A stretch of DNA of 64,000 bases, taken from Kitasatospora atroaurantiaca (GTDB taxonomy: Bacteria; Actinomycetota; Actinomycetes; Streptomycetales; Streptomycetaceae). A program made the translations under genes and the position numbers. Where the stretch lies: NCBI RefSeq assembly GCF_007828955.1, contig NZ_VIVR01000001.1, positions 5,518,001 through 5,582,000 of the forward strand. Reading direction: 5' to 3'. Shown here in pieces: positions 13,289 to 21,321 of this stretch. The notes under the pieces are model-generated. The model was not told the origin of the DNA and ran no database searches. It saw only the letters and a list, made by a program, of their open reading frames with translations. Each line of letters opens with the position of its first letter. Positions within the stretch are counted from its first letter, which is position 1.

Positions 13289-15568
13289 TCACGAGGCCGC
13301 GAACCGCCGCAGCCGCAGGCTGTTGGTGACCACGAAGACCGAGGAGAAGGCCATGGTCGCCCCGGCGACCACCGGGTTGAGCAGGCCGGCCGCGGCCAAC
13401 GGGATCGCTGCCACGTTGTAGGCGAAGGCCCAGAACAGGTTGCCCTTGATGGTCGCCAGCGTCCGCCGGGAGAGCCGGATCGCGTCGGCGGCGGAGCGCA
13501 GGTCGCCCCGGACCAGGGTCAGGTCGCCGGCCTCGATCGCGGCGTCGGTACCGGTACCCATGGCCAGCCCGAGGTCGGCCTGGGCGAGGGCGGCGGCGTC
13601 GTTCACACCGTCGCCGACCATCGCCACCGAACGGCCCTCGGCCTGCAGCCGCCGGACGGTCTCCACCTTGTCCTCGGGCAGCACCTCGGCGATCACGTCG
13701 GCCGGCTCGATGCCGACCTCGGCCGCCACGGCCTCGGCGACGGTCCGGTTGTCGCCGGTGAGCAGCACCGGGCGCAGGCCCAGCGCACGCAGCTCGCGGA
13801 TCGCCTCGGCGCTGGTGGGCTTGACGGTGTCGGCGACCACCAGGACGGCCCGCGCCGCGCCGTCCCAGCCGACCGCGACGGCGGTCCGCCCGGCGGCCTC
13901 GGCTGCGGCCTTGGCCTCGGCGAGTACGGGCGGCAGGTGCTGGGCCCAGTCGGCCAGCAGCGCCTCGCGGCCCGCGACCACCGCATGGCCGTCCACCACC
14001 CCCTGCACCCCGTGACCCGGGATGTTCTCGAAGCCCTCGACGCCCGGCAGCTCGCCGACCCGCTCGGCCGCCGCAGCGGCGATGGCCGCGGCGATCGGGT
14101 GCTCGGAGGCGTGCTCCAGGGCGCCGGCCAGCCGCAGCGCCTCGGCCTCCGAGACGCCGTCGACGGTGTGCACGGCGGTGAGCGCCATCCTCCCGGTGGT
14201 CACGGTGCCGGTCTTGTCCAGCACGATGGTGTCCACCGTGCGGGTGGTCTCCAGCACCTCCGGGCCCTTGATCAGGATGCCGAGCTGGGCGCCCCGGCCC
14301 GTACCGACCATCAGGGCGGTCGGCGTGGCCAGGCCCAGGGCGCACGGGCAGGCGATGATCAGCACCGCCACCGCTGCCGTGAACGCGTCGGTGAGGCTGC
14401 TGCTGACGAGCAGCCAGGCGACCAGGGTGCCGAGGGCGATCAGGATGACCACCGGGACGAAGACCGCGGAGATCCGGTCGGCGAGGCGCTGAGCCGCCGC
14501 CTTGCCGTTCTGGGCCTCCTCGACCAGCTTCGCCATCCGGGCCAGCTGGGTGTCGGCGCCGATCCGGGTGGCCTCGACCACCAGGCGCCCGCCGGCGTTG
14601 ACCGTTGCACCCGTGACGGCGTCGCCGACGGTGACCTCGGCGGGGACGGACTCGCCGGTGAGCATCGAGGCGTCCACGGCGGAGGCACCCTCGACCACCG
14701 TGCCGTCGGTGGCGATCTTCTCGCCGGGCCGGACCACGAAGCGCATGCCGACCGCGAGCTGCGAGACCGGCAGCCGTACCTCGCGGCCGTGCTCCAGCAC
14801 CGCGACGTCCTTGGCGCCGAGGTCGAGCAGTGCGTGCAGGGCGGCGCCGGCGCGGCGCTTGGAGCGGGACTCCAGCCATCGGCCGAGCAGGATCAGGGTG
14901 GTGACGCCGGCGGCGGTCTCCAGGTAGAGCGTCGAGGAGGCGTTGGAGTTGCCGACGGTGAGGGCGAACTCGTGCCGCATGCCGGTCATCCCGGCGTGGC
15001 CGAGGAAGAGTGCCCAGACGGACCAGCCGAAGGCGGCCAGGGTGCCGAGCGAGACCAGGGTGTCCATGGTGGCCGCGCCGTGCTTGAGGTTGGTCCAGGC
15101 GGCCCGGTGGAAGGGCAGGCCGCCGTGGACGACGACCGGGCCGGTAAGTGCGAAGGCCAGCCACTGCCAGTTGTCGAACTGGAGGGCCGGGATCATCGAG
15201 AGCAGCACCACCGGGACGGACAGCGCGGCGCTGACGAGCAGTCGCTCACGCAGTGGATCGACCTCGACGGCAGGAGCGGCTTCCGGGGTCGGCTCCGTGG
15301 CAGCCGGCGCGGGCGGCGTGGGCAGCTCGGCGGTGTAGCCGGTCCGCTCCACGGTGGCGATCAGGTCCGCCACGCTCACCTCGGGCCCGAAGTCCACCCG
15401 GGCCCGCTCCGTGGCGAAGTTGACGGTGGCCTCGACGCCGTCCAGCCGGTTGAGCTTCTTCTCGATCCGCGCCGCGCAGGAGGCACAGGTCATGCCGCCG
15501 ATGGACAGCTCCACGCGGTCGCGGACAGCCCCGGTGTCTATGCCGGGGGTCGTGGTGCTCATGCTCAT
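13289..15568 (-). CDS. copA: Copper-exporting P1B-type ATPase
   Basis: A 759-aa heavy-metal P-type ATPase that pumps Cu(I) out of the cytosol. One N-terminal metal-binding domain with GMTCASC (residues 25-31) is followed by membrane helices, the actuator LTGESVP, the intramembrane metal site CPC (407-409), the phosphorylated aspartate in DKTGT (Asp 451), the SEHP nucleotide-binding motif and the hinge GDGVNDAAAL. All catalytic residues are present. Alternative starts are ATG 15568 and ATG 15562; AAGGAG lies just upstream and its spacing fits the second slightly better. The copper chaperone gene lies 63 bases upstream on the same strand, and a CsoR-type operator precedes both. Confidence 0.93.
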   Translation of the reverse strand: MSMSTTTPGIDTGAVRDRVELSIGGMTCASCAARIEKKLNRLDGVEATVNFATERARVDFGPEVSVADLIATVERTGYTAELPTPPAPAATEPTPEAAPAVEVDPLRERLLVSAALSVPVVLLSMIPALQFDNWQWLAFALTGPVVVHGGLPFHRAAWTNLKHGAATMDTLVSLGTLAAFGWSVWALFLGHAGMTGMRHEFALTVGNSNASSTLYLETAAGVTTLILLGRWLESRSKRRAGAALHALLDLGAKDVAVLEHGREVRLPVSQLAVGMRFVVRPGEKIATDGTVVEGASAVDASMLTGESVPAEVTVGDAVTGATVNAGGRLVVEATRIGADTQLARMAKLVEEAQNGKAAAQRLADRISAVFVPVVILIALGTLVAWLLVSSSLTDAFTAAVAVLIIACPCALGLATPTALMVGTGRGAQLGILIKGPEVLETTRTVDTIVLDKTGTVTTGRMALTAVHTVDGVSEAEALRLAGALEHASEHPIAAAIAAAAAERVGELPGVEGFENIPGHGVQGVVDGHAVVAGREALLADWAQHLPPVLAEAKAAAEAAGRTAVAVGWDGAARAVLVVADTVKPTSAEAIRELRALGLRPVLLTGDNRTVAEAVAAEVGIEPADVIAEVLPEDKVETVRRLQAEGRSVAMVGDGVNDAAALAQADLGLAMGTGTDAAIEAGDLTLVRGDLRSAADAIRLSRRTLATIKGNLFWAFAYNVAAIPLAAAGLLNPVVAGATMAFSSVFVVTNSLRLRRFAAS

Positions 15569-15631
15569 CTGCTCCTTGGGAGAGAGCGCAGCGGGGGCGC
15601 GCGGTCCGGGCCCGCCCCCGCCACGGGAGGC

Positions 15632-15850
15632 TCAGGCTGCCGGGCCGACCAGTTCGTAGCCGGCCTCGTCCACGGCGGCGCGGACCTGGTCCTCGTCCAA
15701 CGGGGACCGGGAGGAGACCGTCACCGTCCCGGCCTTGGCATCGGCGGCGACCTCGATCACGCCGGGGATGGCCGAGACCTCGGCGCTGACCGACTTCTCG
15801 CAGTGGCCGCAGCTCATGCCACTGACGGTGTAGGTGGTGGTGCTGGACAT
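15632..15850 (-). CDS. copZ: Copper chaperone, heavy-metal-associated domain
   Basis: A 72-aa single HMA-domain protein with the metal-binding loop GMSCGHC (residues 11-17). It carries Cu(I) in the cytosol and would pass it to the adjacent ATPase. ATG 15850 was chosen because GGAGG stands 7 bases upstream and the resulting protein matches the usual CopZ length of about 70 aa. It is the first gene of the copZ-copA unit. Confidence 0.9.
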   Translation of the reverse strand: MSSTTTYTVSGMSCGHCEKSVSAEVSAIPGVIEVAADAKAGTVTVSSRSPLDEDQVRAAVDEAGYELVGPAA

Positions 15851-15926
15851 CGGGGACCTCCGGGAAGCTCCTGCCCGGGCAGGTGCCGGGCTCTGTCTAC
15901 TCACTGCTCTGTCTGCTCACAACACC

Positions 15927-15943
15927 ATACCCCCCTGGGGTAT
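15927..15943 (-). promoter_or_regulatory. CsoR-like copper operator
   Basis: ATACCCCCCTGGGGTAT is a near-perfect palindrome with a G/C core flanked by ATAC and GTAT, the form recognised by actinobacterial CsoR copper-sensing repressors. It lies 77 bases upstream of the copZ start, where it would overlap the promoter and release CsoR when Cu(I) binds. No csoR gene is in the window. Confidence 0.75.
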
Positions 15944-16163
15944 TCCGGGGGTGGGTGGTCGTTGTGGCGTGGATCGCAGCGTTTCCGCTGATCGCTAGCA
16001 GAGAGTAGTCGCGCTGTTGCGTGATGTCCGCCCCTGGGGACCAGTGGGGCGTGTCCTGTGGTCGGCCGGTCGTCGGGTGAGGACGGGTGGCTCCGAGGGA
16101 TCCTGCCGGAACCGCCGGCCGACGCGTGGCGGGCGGGGGTGATTCATCCGTAATGTCGGAGAT

Positions 16164-17354
16164 GTGTTCCGGAACGGTCGAGCCCAGTCGCCCGAAGCGC
16201 CCGAGGCCGCCGGGTTGTCACCGGCCAGGCGCCGCCGGGCGCTGCTCGCCACCGACCTGCAGGACCTCTCCTTGCGGCGCCGTGCCGCGCCGGCCCTGCT
16301 GGCCGTCCTGGTGGTCTCGCTGGCCGATCTCCTCTCCGGTCAGGACCGCTACCTGGCCCCGCTGATGGTGGTGGTGCCCTCGATCGCCGCACTCACCCTG
16401 CGGCCGGCCGAACTCCTGCTGGTCTGCCTGCTCGGCTTCCTCTCACTGCTCGGCCTGAGCCACTACGACCAGACGGACAGCCTGAACGACGGGAGATTCC
16501 TGTTCGGTGCGCTGCTCAGCTACATCGCGCTGACGCTGTTCAGTGCCTGGGTGGCCCGGCTCCGCATGCACCGTGCGGCCGCCTTCGCCGCCGTCAGCTC
16601 GGTCGCCGAGGCGGCCCAGCGGGCGCTGCTCCACCGGCCCGGACCCTCGGTGGGGCCGCTCCGACTGGCCGTCCGGTACGTCTCGGCCGCCGACGCCGCC
16701 CGGATCGGCGGGGACCTGTACTCGGTCCTGGACACCCCGCACGGCACCCGGGTGCTGGTGGGTGACGTCCGTGGCAAGGGGCTCGGTGCCGTGCAGACCG
16801 CCGCCGTGGTGCTCGGTGCCTTCCGCGAGGCGGCCTACGACGAGAACGGGCTGCGCGCCGTGGCGGCCCGGATCGAGGCCAGCGTCGAGCGACATGTGCC
16901 GGACGGGGAGTTCACCACCGCGCTGTTCGCGGAGTTCCGACAGCCCGGCGCCGTCAAGCTGCTGCACTACGGGCACGTGCCGCCGATCCAGGTCACCGGG
17001 GACGGGACGGTGCGGGTGCTGGAGGCGCCCGACCCCTGGGTACCGCTCGGACTCGGCAGCCTGGCCAGCGGCCAGCCGAAGAGCCTGGAGCTGCCGTTCG
17101 GCGCCGACGACGTGCTGGTGCTCTGCACCGACGGTGTGGTGGAGGCCAGGCACCACCGCTCGGGCGAGTTCTACCCGCTGGCCGAGCGGGCCGGCCCGCT
17201 GGTAGGGGGCGCGGCCCGCTCGCCGACGGAGTTGGAGACCGCGGTCGGGCGGCTCTACGCCGATCTGCTGGCGCACACCGGCGGTGAGCTCGGCGACGAC
17301 GCCCTGCTGCTGCTGATCAGCCGGACCGACGGGGACGGGCCGGGGATCGCCTGA
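16164..17354 (+). CDS. Membrane PP2C/SpoIIE-type serine phosphatase
   Basis: A 396-aa protein with about four hydrophobic segments in residues 45-140, a linker helix and a C-terminal SpoIIE-type phosphatase domain (about 165-390). Metal-binding motifs are visible: GGDLYSV, VGDVRGKG and LCTDGVVEAR. Such phosphatases dephosphorylate anti-anti-sigma factors of the SpoIIAA/RsbV type in partner-switching pathways and are very numerous in streptomycetes. There is no PAS or GAF sensor, so the membrane part may be the input. Start GTG 16164 has a weak GGAGA site. No anti-sigma gene lies next to it, so the target is unknown. Confidence 0.82.
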   Translation: MFRNGRAQSPEAPEAAGLSPARRRRALLATDLQDLSLRRRAAPALLAVLVVSLADLLSGQDRYLAPLMVVVPSIAALTLRPAELLLVCLLGFLSLLGLSHYDQTDSLNDGRFLFGALLSYIALTLFSAWVARLRMHRAAAFAAVSSVAEAAQRALLHRPGPSVGPLRLAVRYVSAADAARIGGDLYSVLDTPHGTRVLVGDVRGKGLGAVQTAAVVLGAFREAAYDENGLRAVAARIEASVERHVPDGEFTTALFAEFRQPGAVKLLHYGHVPPIQVTGDGTVRVLEAPDPWVPLGLGSLASGQPKSLELPFGADDVLVLCTDGVVEARHHRSGEFYPLAERAGPLVGGAARSPTELETAVGRLYADLLAHTGGELGDDALLLLISRTDGDGPGIA

Positions 17355-17387
17355 CGCAGAGGCATCGATGCAGGATTGGGTATCCCA

Positions 17388-17461
17388 GGGGCGCGGGGAA
17401 CTGCGCGAGATCGGAAGGGGACCGCCTGTGCCTCCCGATCTCGCGCAGTTCCCCGCGCCCC
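17388..17461. repeat. Dispersed palindrome, copy 1 (27-bp arms)
   Basis: Perfect 27-base inverted repeat (17388-17414 and 17435-17461) between the convergent SpoIIE-type and dhaL genes. The outer GGGGCGCGGGGAACTGCGCG sequence is a dispersed element I recognise from streptomycete intergenic regions. A second, degenerate copy is at 25189-25266. It probably works as a bidirectional terminator. Confidence 0.85.
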
Positions 17462-17480
17462 CTTGTGGTGACCCGACTGC

Positions 17481-18104
17481 CTAGCCGGCCTTCTCGGCCA
17501 CCCGGGCGAGAGCGCGGAAGAGCAGGGCCGTCGAGGTGGCCCCCGGGTCCTGGTGGCCGATGCTGCGCGGGCCGAGGTAGGAGGCGCGTCCCTTCCTGGC
17601 CTGCAGCGGGACGGTGTCGCGCATCCCCTGCTCGGCAGCCCCGGCGGCCGCCTCCGCGGCGGCGGCGAAGCCGGTCGGCGCGGCCAGTTCGAAGGCGGCC
17701 AGGGCGGGTGTCCAGGCGTCGACGATGGTCTTGTCGCCGGGCTCGGCCGCGCCCAGCCTGCGGATCGCCGCCAGCCCCGCCGCCAGCGCGGCGCCGAACT
17801 CGGCGGCGTCGGCGCGCTCCCCGGGCAGCGCCGTCCCCATCGCCCGGAACGCGCTGCCGTACAGCGGGCCGGAGGCGCCGCCCACCTTGGAGATCAGCGT
17901 GGTGCCGGTCCTGCTCAGGGCGGCGCCGACCGAGGCCGGGTCCAGGCCGTCCAGGGCGGCCAGCGCGGCGGTGAAGCCGCGGCGCAGGTTGCTGCCGTGG
18001 TCGCCGTCGCCGATAGCGGAGTCCAACTCGGTCAGCTGTGCCTCGTGCTCCTCGACGGCGGAGGCGATCTCCCGGACCCAAGCCAGCGCGAGGGTGGTGT
18101 CCAC
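17481..18104 (-). CDS. dhaL: Dihydroxyacetone kinase subunit DhaL
   Basis: A 207-aa ADP-binding subunit of the PTS-dependent dihydroxyacetone kinase. ADP stays bound to DhaL as a cofactor, is rephosphorylated by DhaM, and donates phosphate to dihydroxyacetone held on DhaK. The magnesium-nucleotide motif DSAIGDGDHG is at residues 28-37 and the TLISKVGGASGPLYG loop follows. Length is normal. It lies 22 bases downstream of dhaK, implying one transcript, which ends at the dispersed palindrome. Confidence 0.92.
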   Translation of the reverse strand: MDTTLALAWVREIASAVEEHEAQLTELDSAIGDGDHGSNLRRGFTAALAALDGLDPASVGAALSRTGTTLISKVGGASGPLYGSAFRAMGTALPGERADAAEFGAALAAGLAAIRRLGAAEPGDKTIVDAWTPALAAFELAAPTGFAAAAEAAAGAAEQGMRDTVPLQARKGRASYLGPRSIGHQDPGATSTALLFRALARVAEKAG

Positions 18105-18126
18105 TTCGGGCTCCTCCGAGGTCAGG

Positions 18127-19122
18127 TCAGGACCAGCTCAGGGCCGGGGTCGCCACGGGGGCGTCCCAGAGCTCCAGCAGGTCGGGGTCGGCCTTGGTGA
18201 GGGTCAGCGAGAAGCCGGCCATGTCCAGGCTGGTGACGTAGTTGCCCACCAGGTTCCGGGCGATCCTGATGCCCCGCTCGGCGAGCCGGGCGTGCACCTC
18301 GCCGAAGACCACGTAAAGCTCCAGCAGCGGCGTCCCGCCGAGGCCGTTGACCAGGGCGATCACCTCGTCGCCTGCGGCCAGGTCGTGGTCGGCGAGGATG
18401 GTGTCGACCACCTCGGCCGCGAGTTCCCGGGCGGGCCGGAGCGTCTCGCGGCGGCGGCCCGGTTCGCCGTGGATGCCCACGCCGGCCTCGATCTGGTCCT
18501 CCGGCAGGTCGAAGCCGGGTTTGCCGGCCGCCGGCGTGGTCGCTGCGGTGAGCGCGATCGCAAAGGAGCGGGAGGCGGCGTTGACCCGGTCTCCGAGGGC
18601 GGCCACCTGGTCCAGGGGCGCGCCGCGTTCCGCCAGGGCGCCCGCGATCTTCTCCACCATCACGGTCGCGCCGGTGCCCCGGCGGCCCGCCGTCCAGGTG
18701 GAGTCCTCCACCGCCACGTCGTCGTTGACCAGGACGGTACGGACCTCGATGCCCTCCTCGGCGGCGAGCTCGGCGGCGAGCTGGAAGTTCATCACGTCAC
18801 CGGTGTAGTTCTTGACCACGAAGACCACGCCCGCCCCGCTGTGGACGGCCTGGGCGGCGGCGAGCATCTGGTCCGGCACCGGGGAGGTGAACACCTCGCC
18901 GGGGCAGGTCGCGTCGAGCATCCCGAGGCCGACGAAGCCGCCGTGCAACGGTTCGTGGCCGGAGCCTCCGCCGGAGACCAGGGCGACCTTGGGGGTGGCG
19001 GGACGGGCGGCTCTGCTGATCACCCGGTCGACGAGGTCGACCGTCAACTCCGGGTGGGCGGCGCCGAATCCGGCCAGCGCGTCGGCGAGGACGCTCTCCG
19101 GGGTGTTGATCAGCTTCTTCAA
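18127..19122 (-). CDS. dhaK: Dihydroxyacetone kinase subunit DhaK
   Basis: A 331-aa subunit that binds dihydroxyacetone covalently through a histidine hemiaminal. Family motifs are SGGGSGHEPLHGGF (residues about 48-61) and the segment VGIHGEPG carrying the substrate-binding His. The start is a TTG at 19122: the protein then begins MKKLINTP as in other DhaK proteins, and GAGGGAGAG lies about 6 bases upstream. The upstream continuation of the frame has no family similarity. It is divergent from dhaM with 144 bases between them, presumably a shared control region. Confidence 0.92.
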   Translation of the reverse strand: MKKLINTPESVLADALAGFGAAHPELTVDLVDRVISRAARPATPKVALVSGGGSGHEPLHGGFVGLGMLDATCPGEVFTSPVPDQMLAAAQAVHSGAGVVFVVKNYTGDVMNFQLAAELAAEEGIEVRTVLVNDDVAVEDSTWTAGRRGTGATVMVEKIAGALAERGAPLDQVAALGDRVNAASRSFAIALTAATTPAAGKPGFDLPEDQIEAGVGIHGEPGRRRETLRPARELAAEVVDTILADHDLAAGDEVIALVNGLGGTPLLELYVVFGEVHARLAERGIRIARNLVGNYVTSLDMAGFSLTLTKADPDLLELWDAPVATPALSWS

Positions 19123-19266
19123 GGCGGCTCTCCCTCTGGCAGATCGTGCGGCCGACGTTACGCCAGCAGGGCAGGCTCGGCATGCGGTACGACACGCCGC
19201 CTCGCCGCCACGTCGCCGTGAACTGCTCGGCGAGTGCCGGGCGGTGGGGCGGTCTAGGGTCGGAGG

Positions 19267-19659
19267 ATGAGCAACCACGTGGGAATCGTTCTCGTGTCGC
19301 ACAGCGCGGCCATGGCGGCCGGGCTCCGTGAACTCCTCGCCGAACTCGGCTCCGGCGCCGTCCCCGTGGTGCTCGCCGCGGGTACCGAGGACGGCGGGCT
19401 CGGCACCAGCTACGAGCTGATCGTGCGGGCGGTCGCGGAGGCGGACGCCGGCGCGGGGGTGGTGGTCGTCCCCGACCTCGGCAGCTCGGTGCTGACGGCG
19501 CGGGCCGCCCTGGAGGATGACCCGCGCGCCGATGTGGTGCTGGTGGACGCGCCGTTCGTCGAGGGCGCGGTGGCGGCCGTCGTCACCGCCTCGGCCGGGG
19601 CGGCGCTGGCCGAGGTGGTGGGGGCGGCCGAAGAGGCCCGGGACTTCCGGAAGTTCTGA
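19267..19659 (+). CDS. dhaM: PTS-dependent dihydroxyacetone phosphotransferase subunit DhaM
   Basis: A 130-aa EIIA-mannose-like domain that receives phosphate from HPr and passes it to DhaL-ADP. The N-terminal VSHSAAMAAG carries the phosphoacceptor His (residue 12), and VVPDLGSS and LVDAPFVEGA are typical of DhaM. Only the EIIA domain is present; the HPr-like and EI-like domains found fused in enterobacterial DhaM are absent, so general PTS proteins must phosphorylate it. It is transcribed away from dhaK-dhaL. Confidence 0.88.
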   Translation: MSNHVGIVLVSHSAAMAAGLRELLAELGSGAVPVVLAAGTEDGGLGTSYELIVRAVAEADAGAGVVVVPDLGSSVLTARAALEDDPRADVVLVDAPFVEGAVAAVVTASAGAALAEVVGAAEEARDFRKF

Positions 19660-19838
19660 CCCGGGCGCGGGTCAAGCGAGAGTCACGACAGGGCAAAAAT
19701 CGCGCAGGGCGGCTCCCGTACACGGGCTCGACACGCTCTGCCGAGGTGGTGTTCACCCGCCGCTGGTGTGGTCATCCGGCACCGCAGACGCCATCACCGT
19801 CGCCCCGGGCGACGGGAAACGAGCACCGGGAGCCCATC

Positions 19839-21314
19839 GTGACGATCCGCTCGAAGCCCAAGTCCGTCCTGTTCACCGCCGCCGTGGCACTGCTGGCCGC
19901 CGCGGCCGCGCCGGCCGGTGCGGCGGACCTGGGCCAGCATGCCCACCGTGACCGCCACGTCCTGATGATCAGCATCGACGGGCTGCACGCCGACGACCTC
20001 AGTGCCTGGGTCGCCCAGCACCCGGGCTCGGCGCTGGCCCGGCTGGCCCGGCGGGGTACCACGTACACCGACGCCCGCAGCTCGCAGCCCTCCGACTCCT
20101 TCCCGGGGATCCTCGCCCTGACCACCGGCGGTACCCCGAGGAGCACCGGGGTGTACTACGACGACTCGTACGACCGCACGCTCTCCCCGGCCGGTTCGGA
20201 CTGCCGTACGGTCGGCACCGAGGTGGTCTTCGACGAGGCGGTGGACCGTGACCCGGCCGCGCTCGACGCGGGCGGGGGCATCGACCCGGCCAAGCTCCCG
20301 CTGGACCCGGCCAAGGGCTGCACGCCGGTCTATCCGCACTCCTTCCTGCGCACCAACACCGTCTTCGAGGTGGCGCGTTCGGCCGGTCTGACCACCGCCT
20401 GGGCGGACAAGCACCCGGCGTACGACCTGCTGAACGGGCCCTCGGGGACGGGCGTGCAGGACGCCTACAACCCGGAGATCGCCGCCACCGACGGCACCGT
20501 CGCCGGGACGATCGCCTACGACGCGCTGAAGGTTGCCGCGGTGCGCAACCAGATCGACGGCCGCGACCACACCGGCACCAGGGCGCAGCCGGTGCCGGCC
20601 GTCTTCGGGCTCAACTTCCAGGCCGTGAGCGTCGCGCAGAAGACCGCCGGCTACGCGCCGAAGGGGGCCTTCTCCCCGCAGATCGCCGATGCGCTGGCGC
20701 AGACGGACGCGGCGATCGGCAGCCTGACCGCCGAGCTGCACGCCCGGGGCCTGGACCGCCGTACCGAGATCGTGCTGAGCGCCAAGCACGGCCAGTCGCC
20801 CGTCGACCGGTCTCAGCTGAGGATCGTCGACAAGAAGCTGCTCGCCGCGGTGGTGAACGGCGTCCGGCCCGGCCTGCTGGCCCAGGCCACCGCCGACGAC
20901 GTGGCGCTGCTGTGGCTGACGGACGGCGGTCAGGCCGAGGCGGTGGCTGCTGCGCTGCGGGCGCACGCGGCCGAGCTGAACCTCGACCAGCTGCTGGTCG
21001 GCCCGGCGCTGGCGCGGCAGTTCGGTAACCCGGCGACCGATGCGCGGACCCCGGACGTGGTGGTGCTGCCGAAGCCCGGCACGGTGTACACCAAGCCGTC
21101 CGCCACCAAGGTCGCCGAGCACGGCGGCTTCACGGCCGACGACACCCATGTCGCACTGCTGGTCGCCGGGCCCGGTGGAGAGGGAGAGCGGGTGGACACC
21201 CGGGTGAGCACCGCCCAGGTCGCGCCGAGCATCCTGAAGTTCCTGGGCCTGGACCCGCGTGCGCTGGCCTCGGTCCGGGCCGAGGGCACCCGGGTGCTGC
21301 CCGAGGGCGAGTGA
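19839..21314 (+). CDS. Secreted alkaline-phosphatase-superfamily protein (nucleotide pyrophosphatase/phosphodiesterase type)
   Basis: A 491-aa protein with an N-terminal signal peptide (basic KPK, hydrophobic core, AGAADL near residues 22-27). The catalytic core has the metal-binding ISIDGLHADDL near residue 45, the nucleophile region around SSQPSDSFPG, an SAKHGQSP motif and the late EHGGFTADDTHV metal site, as in type I phosphodiesterase/nucleotide pyrophosphatases. It should act outside the cell on phosphoesters; the substrate is unknown. GTG 19839 was chosen because GGGAG stands 7 bases upstream and it places the signal peptide at the N-terminus. Its 3' end lies 7 bases from the convergent polymerase gene. 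Confidence 0.8.
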   Translation: MTIRSKPKSVLFTAAVALLAAAAAPAGAADLGQHAHRDRHVLMISIDGLHADDLSAWVAQHPGSALARLARRGTTYTDARSSQPSDSFPGILALTTGGTPRSTGVYYDDSYDRTLSPAGSDCRTVGTEVVFDEAVDRDPAALDAGGGIDPAKLPLDPAKGCTPVYPHSFLRTNTVFEVARSAGLTTAWADKHPAYDLLNGPSGTGVQDAYNPEIAATDGTVAGTIAYDALKVAAVRNQIDGRDHTGTRAQPVPAVFGLNFQAVSVAQKTAGYAPKGAFSPQIADALAQTDAAIGSLTAELHARGLDRRTEIVLSAKHGQSPVDRSQLRIVDKKLLAAVVNGVRPGLLAQATADDVALLWLTDGGQAEAVAAALRAHAAELNLDQLLVGPALARQFGNPATDARTPDVVVLPKPGTVYTKPSATKVAEHGGFTADDTHVALLVAGPGGEGERVDTRVSTAQVAPSILKFLGLDPRALASVRAEGTRVLPEGE

Positions 21315-21321
21315 CGCACCG

